A DNA stretch of 64,000 nt from Tessaracoccus flavescens (lineage in GTDB: Bacteria; Actinomycetota; Actinomycetes; Propionibacteriales; Propionibacteriaceae): positions 1,922,001 to 1,986,000 of the forward strand of contig NZ_CP019607.1 of assembly GCF_001998865.1 (NCBI RefSeq). Direction: 5' to 3'. Below the pieces are notes generated by a model. It was not told the DNA's origin. It searched no databases and saw nothing but the letters and a program-made list of their open reading frames with translations. This document shows positions 59,729-64,000 of the stretch, piece by piece (the stretch's first letter is position 1; the number at the start of each line of letters is the position of its first letter). A program made the position numbers and the translations under genes.

Positions 59729-60277
59729 ATGAGAGCGTTACCCCCTCCCCAGGACCAGGAGTGGCTTGAGGCACTGTTCGAGCTCAACGCGACGAAGGTC
59801 CGCGCCTACGCGATCCGTCGCGTCGGCCACGACTCCGCAGATGACATCGTCTCCGAGGTCTTCGCCACCGCCTGGCGACGTCGCCACGATGTCCCGGAGC
59901 CCGCGCTCGCCTGGCTGCTGCGCACAGCCCACCACGCCGTCGCACACGAACGCCGATCGCTCGCCCGGCGGCTCGGGGTGCGTGACGCCGTCGCGGGAAA
60001 CCTGACCGACACATCGTCGCCGGGCGCAGACGCCTCCGGCCGTGCGCTCGCCGAGAGCGTGCTTTCCCAGCTCGCGCCCACCGACGCCGAGATCCTCCGG
60101 CTCACCGCCTGGGAGCAGCTCACCCCTTCCGAGATCGCGGTCGTGCTCGACCTCAGCGACTCGGCCGCCCGCACCCGACTCATGCGCGCGAGGCAGCGTG
60201 CCAAGCGGCTCCTCGACGAGCCGCCAGCGCCGTCGCGTGCCGCCGCCGTCCCACAGCTTCAAGGAGAACCCTCATGA
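59729..60277 (+). CDS. ECF-type RNA polymerase sigma factor
   Basis: 182 aa. Region 2 (about residues 10-80): LFELNATKVRAYAIRRVGHD, ADDIVSEVFATAWRR, PALAWLLRTAHH. Region 4 (about 112-165): LAPTDAEILRLTAWEQLTPSEIAVVLDLSDSAARTRLMRARQRAK. Directs polymerase to a small stress regulon. Its stop overlaps the next gene's ATG by four bases, the usual arrangement with an anti-sigma or regulatory partner. Confidence 0.9.
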   Translation: MRALPPPQDQEWLEALFELNATKVRAYAIRRVGHDSADDIVSEVFATAWRRRHDVPEPALAWLLRTAHHAVAHERRSLARRLGVRDAVAGNLTDTSSPGADASGRALAESVLSQLAPTDAEILRLTAWEQLTPSEIAVVLDLSDSAARTRLMRARQRAKRLLDEPPAPSRAAAVPQLQGEPS

Positions 60278-61290
60278 ACGACATCGACACCCTGCTCCGC
60301 GCCGCAGACCCCGCAGCGGAGACCCCCGACTTCACCGACGCCGAGCGTCGGGCGATCCTGACCGCCGCCCTCACCCCGCAACAGCCCTCGCGGCGCAGGC
60401 TCGGCTGGCGGATCGGAGCGGTCGCGGCCGCGACCTTGACGGCGATCGGCCTCGGGATCGGCAACCTCGGCGGGTCGTCCGCCGAGGCCCGCGCCGACGA
60501 GGCGCTCAGCCAAGCCGCGATCAACGCGGTCGACCCAGTTGCGCAACCAGGCCAATACTGGAAGATCGTCACGACTGCTGACTCCGTCGACCTCGTCACC
60601 AGCGGAGAAGACATCGATGAGGACGGGGCGGTCTCAGCGGAAGAGCAGCAGGAGTTGAGGTGCCCACGCACGGTGAGCCGCACGGAGTACGTGGCGGTCG
60701 ACGGATCGCGACCGAGCTGGTTCGCGCAGTCCCGGAAGGACAAGCCCGAGGCGCCCGCTGCCTGCCAGGGCCTCTTGGGAGGACCCGGTGACCCGGAGGT
60801 GTGGACGACGAATCTCGCACCCAACGACTATGTCGAAGAGTCCTGGCAGATGCCGTCGACGGCCTTCCTCGCAGCCTTGCCGCGAGACTTCGGCTCCCTG
60901 CGGGAACGCCTGTACGCCGACTCCGACGGTCGTGGCACCTCGCCAGACTCCTCGGCCTTCGTCTACGCCGCAGACGCCCTGCGCTCCGGTCTGGTTCCCG
61001 CCGACCTTCGATCGGCGCTGTTCGAGGTAATGAGGAGCATTCCCGGCGTGGTGGTTGCAGAAGACTCGAACGTCGATGGAGGAATCGTGGTGATCGAACA
61101 TCGAGATGATCGGCAACAGTCGCTGCTGGTGGACCCGGATGGTGGCCAGGTCGTGGGGGAGAGTAGTGGCGAGGACTGGACAGCACGGATCACCCGCGAG
61201 CTAGTGGACGAGGTTCCCGCGGACGTTCGGGACTCTGCAGTGCGACAGGAGTGCGAGGTCCTCGCGAGCGGCGCGGTGGAGTGCTCGTGA
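60274..61290 (+). CDS. Membrane-anchored CU044_5270-like partner of the ECF sigma factor
   Basis: 338 aa: a cytosolic N-terminus of about 45 residues (MNDIDTLLRAADPAAETPDF), one membrane helix (about 47-67, IGAVAAATLTAIGLGIGNLGG) and an external domain of about 270 residues with repeated short strands. This layout fits the CU044_5270 family that follows ECF sigma genes in actinobacteria and may act as anti-sigma or sensor. Coupled to the sigma gene (ATGA). The N-terminus lacks an obvious zinc HxxxCxxC anti-sigma motif. Confidence 0.72.
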   Translation: MNDIDTLLRAADPAAETPDFTDAERRAILTAALTPQQPSRRRLGWRIGAVAAATLTAIGLGIGNLGGSSAEARADEALSQAAINAVDPVAQPGQYWKIVTTADSVDLVTSGEDIDEDGAVSAEEQQELRCPRTVSRTEYVAVDGSRPSWFAQSRKDKPEAPAACQGLLGGPGDPEVWTTNLAPNDYVEESWQMPSTAFLAALPRDFGSLRERLYADSDGRGTSPDSSAFVYAADALRSGLVPADLRSALFEVMRSIPGVVVAEDSNVDGGIVVIEHRDDRQQSLLVDPDGGQVVGESSGEDWTARITRELVDEVPADVRDSAVRQECEVLASGAVECS

Positions 61291-61388
61291 GCGCTCAGCA
61301 TCGGTGGTGCGAGGTCCTGCGCCTGGGGTTCAGCCCGGCCCGCTCCTTGTGAACCAGGCACGCTTCCAGCCGCGGCACTGTTCCTCTT

Positions 61389-62804
61389 TCAGTGTTCCGT
61401 CAGGCCCTTGCCTAGCACATCCGGCCCCGGTTGATCCGGGGCCGGACCCGCGTCGGCGGGGGCATCTGAGGTCAGGTCGGCGTTGACGTCGCCTGCCGCG
61501 TAGCTCTGGTTGAGGATCCGGTAGGTCCTCGTCAGGAAGGCCAGTGCGGTGATGACGAAGCCGACCAGGCTGGCCAGCACGAAGACCAGCGCGATCCCGC
61601 GCGCCTGCCCGTCGCCCAGCAGCCAGCCCCAGTCGGCGCGACCCTGCGGTGACTCCGCGTAGGGGATCAGCCAGTATTCGGCGAGCGGCCCGAGCAGGAA
61701 CGCGCTGATCGGTGCGGCCGCCACCTCGACGGCCTGCGCGAACCCGAACACGCGGCCCTGTTTCTCCAGCGGAACGACGCGCTGGAGAAGGGTCTGCTCG
61801 GCGGCCTCGATGAAGGGGATCAGCGTCATGTACAAGAAGATGCCGATCACCAGCAGGACGACGGAGTCGCGGATGGTGAACACCCCTGAGATCACCCACA
61901 TCACCAGGCAGGCGAGCAGCAGCGTGCGCAGCGGCTTCGAGCCGAGCCCCAGCTTCGCGATCAGCGCGCCTCCGACGATGAAGCCGATGCTCGACAGGCC
62001 GAACAGGATGCCCCACGTCTCGACGGGAAGCAGTTCGAGGCCGTAGGCGTCGAGCAGCGACATGAAGGCGCCGCCCAGGAAGTTGTTGAAGGTGGAGAAG
62101 ATGATCAGCCCGATCAGGCCGGGCACCACGACGATCGCCCTCCACGCGGCCTTGAAGTCGACGGCCTTCGGCGTCCCGTCGGCGTGCACGATGGTGGGCT
62201 CGGGGATCCGGATCAGTGCCAGATGCACCATGGACGCCGCCATCACGACGATGCCGATCAGGATCACCGCGCCCATCCCCAGCTGGCCGACGGCCAGGCC
62301 GGACAGGACGCCGGTGACCAGCATCGTGACGCCGTTGACGGTGCCGACGAGGCCGTTGGCCTTCGCCCGGTCGTCCGACGGGACGAGCATCGTCACGCAG
62401 GTCGACAGCGCCAGGCCGCGGATCATCGAGACAAGCGCGCCGAGCAGCGTGATCGAGGAGAAGACCCAGAACCAGGGTTGGCCGAGGTCGATCAGATCCC
62501 GTGCAGGGACGAGGAGGTAGATGAGCCCGGCGATGAGGAAGCACACCGTCGTCGCGACGGCGGAGATCATCATCATGACGTGCTTGCGGAACCGGTCGAT
62601 CAGGGACCCGAACGGCACGCCGAGCACCGCCATGCCGAGCATGTAGGAGCCGCCGAGGAATGCCGTCGTGATCACGGAGCGGGTCTCGAGGTAGGCCCAG
62701 AAGGTGATGGCGTACCAGAGGAAGGCTGTTCCGAGCATGGCGGCGGCCGAGTTCCCGAGGACGTGGTGGAAGGCCCGCGTCTTCGCCTGCTGTTCGGTGC
62801 CCAC
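61389..62804 (-). CDS. MFS transporter
   Basis: 471 aa from GTG 62804 (MGTEQQAKTRAFHHVLGN); a start at 62861 is in frame but its extra residues look non-coding. About 12 helices; motif A region VLGVPFGSLIDRFRKHVMM. The cytosolic loop after helix 10 has VVPLEKQGRVFGFAQAVE, typical of MFS_3-like efflux proteins. A CCGGCCCCGG/CCGGGGCCGG hairpin is embedded in its last codons. Substrate unknown. Confidence 0.8.
   Translation of the reverse strand: MGTEQQAKTRAFHHVLGNSAAAMLGTAFLWYAITFWAYLETRSVITTAFLGGSYMLGMAVLGVPFGSLIDRFRKHVMMMISAVATTVCFLIAGLIYLLVPARDLIDLGQPWFWVFSSITLLGALVSMIRGLALSTCVTMLVPSDDRAKANGLVGTVNGVTMLVTGVLSGLAVGQLGMGAVILIGIVVMAASMVHLALIRIPEPTIVHADGTPKAVDFKAAWRAIVVVPGLIGLIIFSTFNNFLGGAFMSLLDAYGLELLPVETWGILFGLSSIGFIVGGALIAKLGLGSKPLRTLLLACLVMWVISGVFTIRDSVVLLVIGIFLYMTLIPFIEAAEQTLLQRVVPLEKQGRVFGFAQAVEVAAAPISAFLLGPLAEYWLIPYAESPQGRADWGWLLGDGQARGIALVFVLASLVGFVITALAFLTRTYRILNQSYAAGDVNADLTSDAPADAGPAPDQPGPDVLGKGLTEH
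61421..61445. terminator. Hairpin inside the 3' end of the MFS gene
   Basis: CCGGCCCCGG (61421-61430) and CCGGGGCCGG (61436-61445) are perfect 10-bp arms around TTGAT. It lies within the last 20 codons of the minus-strand MFS gene and 131 bp after the plus-strand gene, so it could terminate transcription from both sides. Confidence 0.5.
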
Positions 62805-62901
62805 GCTGCAAACTAACACGCGCCTCCGACATTCGGAATGGGGTGTACCCTGACCCGTCACCCGTTGCGTCGTGCCGCCCGGCCTGCCGATGGACGCCGG
62901 C

Positions 62902-63665
62902 TCAGCCGACGGCGGGCAGGCGTGGGATGGCTGCGATCAGCGCCTTCGTGTACGGCTCCTGCGGGTCGGCAAGCACCGACAGCGTCTCGCCCGTCTCGAC
63001 CACGCAGCCGTCCTTGAGCACCATCACCTGTTCGCACAGGGCCGCGACGACGCTCATGTCGTGCGACACCATCACCACGCTGAGGTCGCGTTCGGCCTGG
63101 AGCTTCGCCAGCAGTTCGATCACGTCGATCCGGGTGGTCACGTCGAGCGCGCTGACCGGCTCGTCCGCGACGAGCACCATCGGGTCCGTGACAAGCGCCC
63201 TGGCGATGGCGATGCGCTTCCGCTGCCCTCCGGAGAACTCGTGCGGGTAGCGGGTGAGGGTGTCCGCGCCGAGCCCTACCTCGGCCAGGACGGAGGCGAC
63301 CCTGGCCCGCCGGCTGGCCCCGTCCCGGTCGATCCCGAGCGAGATCAGCGGCTCGGCGACGATCCGGTCGACCCGCATCCGGGGATCGAGCGAGGCGTAT
63401 GGGTCCTGGAAGACCGGCTGCACCTCTCGGCGCAGCCGGCGCACCACGTCGCGTCCGGTCAGGTCGACGCCGTCGAAGCGCACGGCTCCCTTCTCGGGGC
63501 GGGCGAGCCCGAGCAGCAGGTTCAGCGCGGTCGACTTGCCCGACCCAGACTCGCCTACGATGCCGAGGCTGGACCCGCGCTCGACGGTGAGGCTCACGTC
63601 CCGCAGCGCTGGCTCGAGGGCCCCGCGGTAGCGGAAGGTGACGCCGTCGAGTTCCAGGAGCGCGT

Positions 63666-63669
<4 letters not shown>
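62902..63669 (-). CDS. ABC importer ATPase (dipeptide/nickel DppF/OppF type)
   Basis: 255 aa. Walker A VGESGSGKSTALNLLLG, Q-loop PVFQDPYASLDPRMRVDRIVAEPL (the QDPyaSLdPR motif specific to peptide/nickel importers), signature FSGGQRKRIAIARAL, Walker B MVLVADEPVSALDV, switch VMVSHDMSVV. ATG 63669 overlaps the upstream ATPase stop by four bases. It lacks the short C-terminal oligopeptide extension and may pair with the upstream ATPase. Confidence 0.9.

Positions 63670-64000
<331 letters not shown>

Overview
The window is very GC-rich and its gene set points to an aerobic high-GC Actinomycetota. A member of Propionibacteriaceae is my best guess, but this is inference because there is no rRNA in the window. 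The supporting genes are a heme A synthase, an actinobacterial DUF6458 protein, a single-chain BC-BCCP-CT acyl-CoA carboxylase of about 1,830 residues, a class I fumarase and many actinobacterial-style MFS and ABC transporters. I see no rRNA, tRNA or CRISPR array.

Layout. 1-1437 is a toxin-antitoxin-chaperone (TAC) module: HigB-like toxin, XRE antitoxin with a C-terminal tail, and SecB-like chaperone. 1.9-9.7 kb holds a secreted metallopeptidase, a zinc alcohol dehydrogenase, an MFS carrier, PRPP synthetase and a pair of CNNM/CorC membrane proteins. 9.7-22.5 kb holds heme A synthase, a macro-domain protein, an acyl-CoA ligase, two alpha/beta hydrolases, an SF2 helicase with embedded membrane segments, a UMF1-type carrier and citrate synthase. 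22.8-31 kb is a patchwork of broken genes, IS256 remnants, an ABC exporter, a lower-GC C39-like-peptidase/lipoprotein pair and a DUF2207-type protein. 31-40.8 kb holds the large carboxylase and the Pnkp/Hen1 RNA-repair pair. 40.8-44.8 kb is the most interesting locus: an OmpR-type two-component system flanked by three membrane-anchored proteins with extremely Asp-rich tails, with shared CTCA/TGAG repeats in the upstream regions. 44.7-48 kb is a graveyard of transporter, hydrolase and glutaminase fragments. 48-52 kb has fumarase, a complete ISL3 element and an ASCH-like protein. 52-64 kb has a GAF regulator with aldehyde dehydrogenase and DUF779, two tandem paralogous membrane proteins, an ECF sigma factor with a probable regulatory partner, an MFS carrier and the ATPases of a peptide/nickel-type ABC importer.

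Two window-wide patterns matter to a reader. First, an imperfect palindrome of about 78 bp with ends TGAGCACTTTyCCGG...AGTGCTCA occurs three times in full, plus one half copy abutting the ISL3 element. Second, about ten genes, including the TCA-cycle fumarase, are broken by single-base shifts, often at or beside short G runs. Some of these may be assembly errors rather than true pseudogenes.
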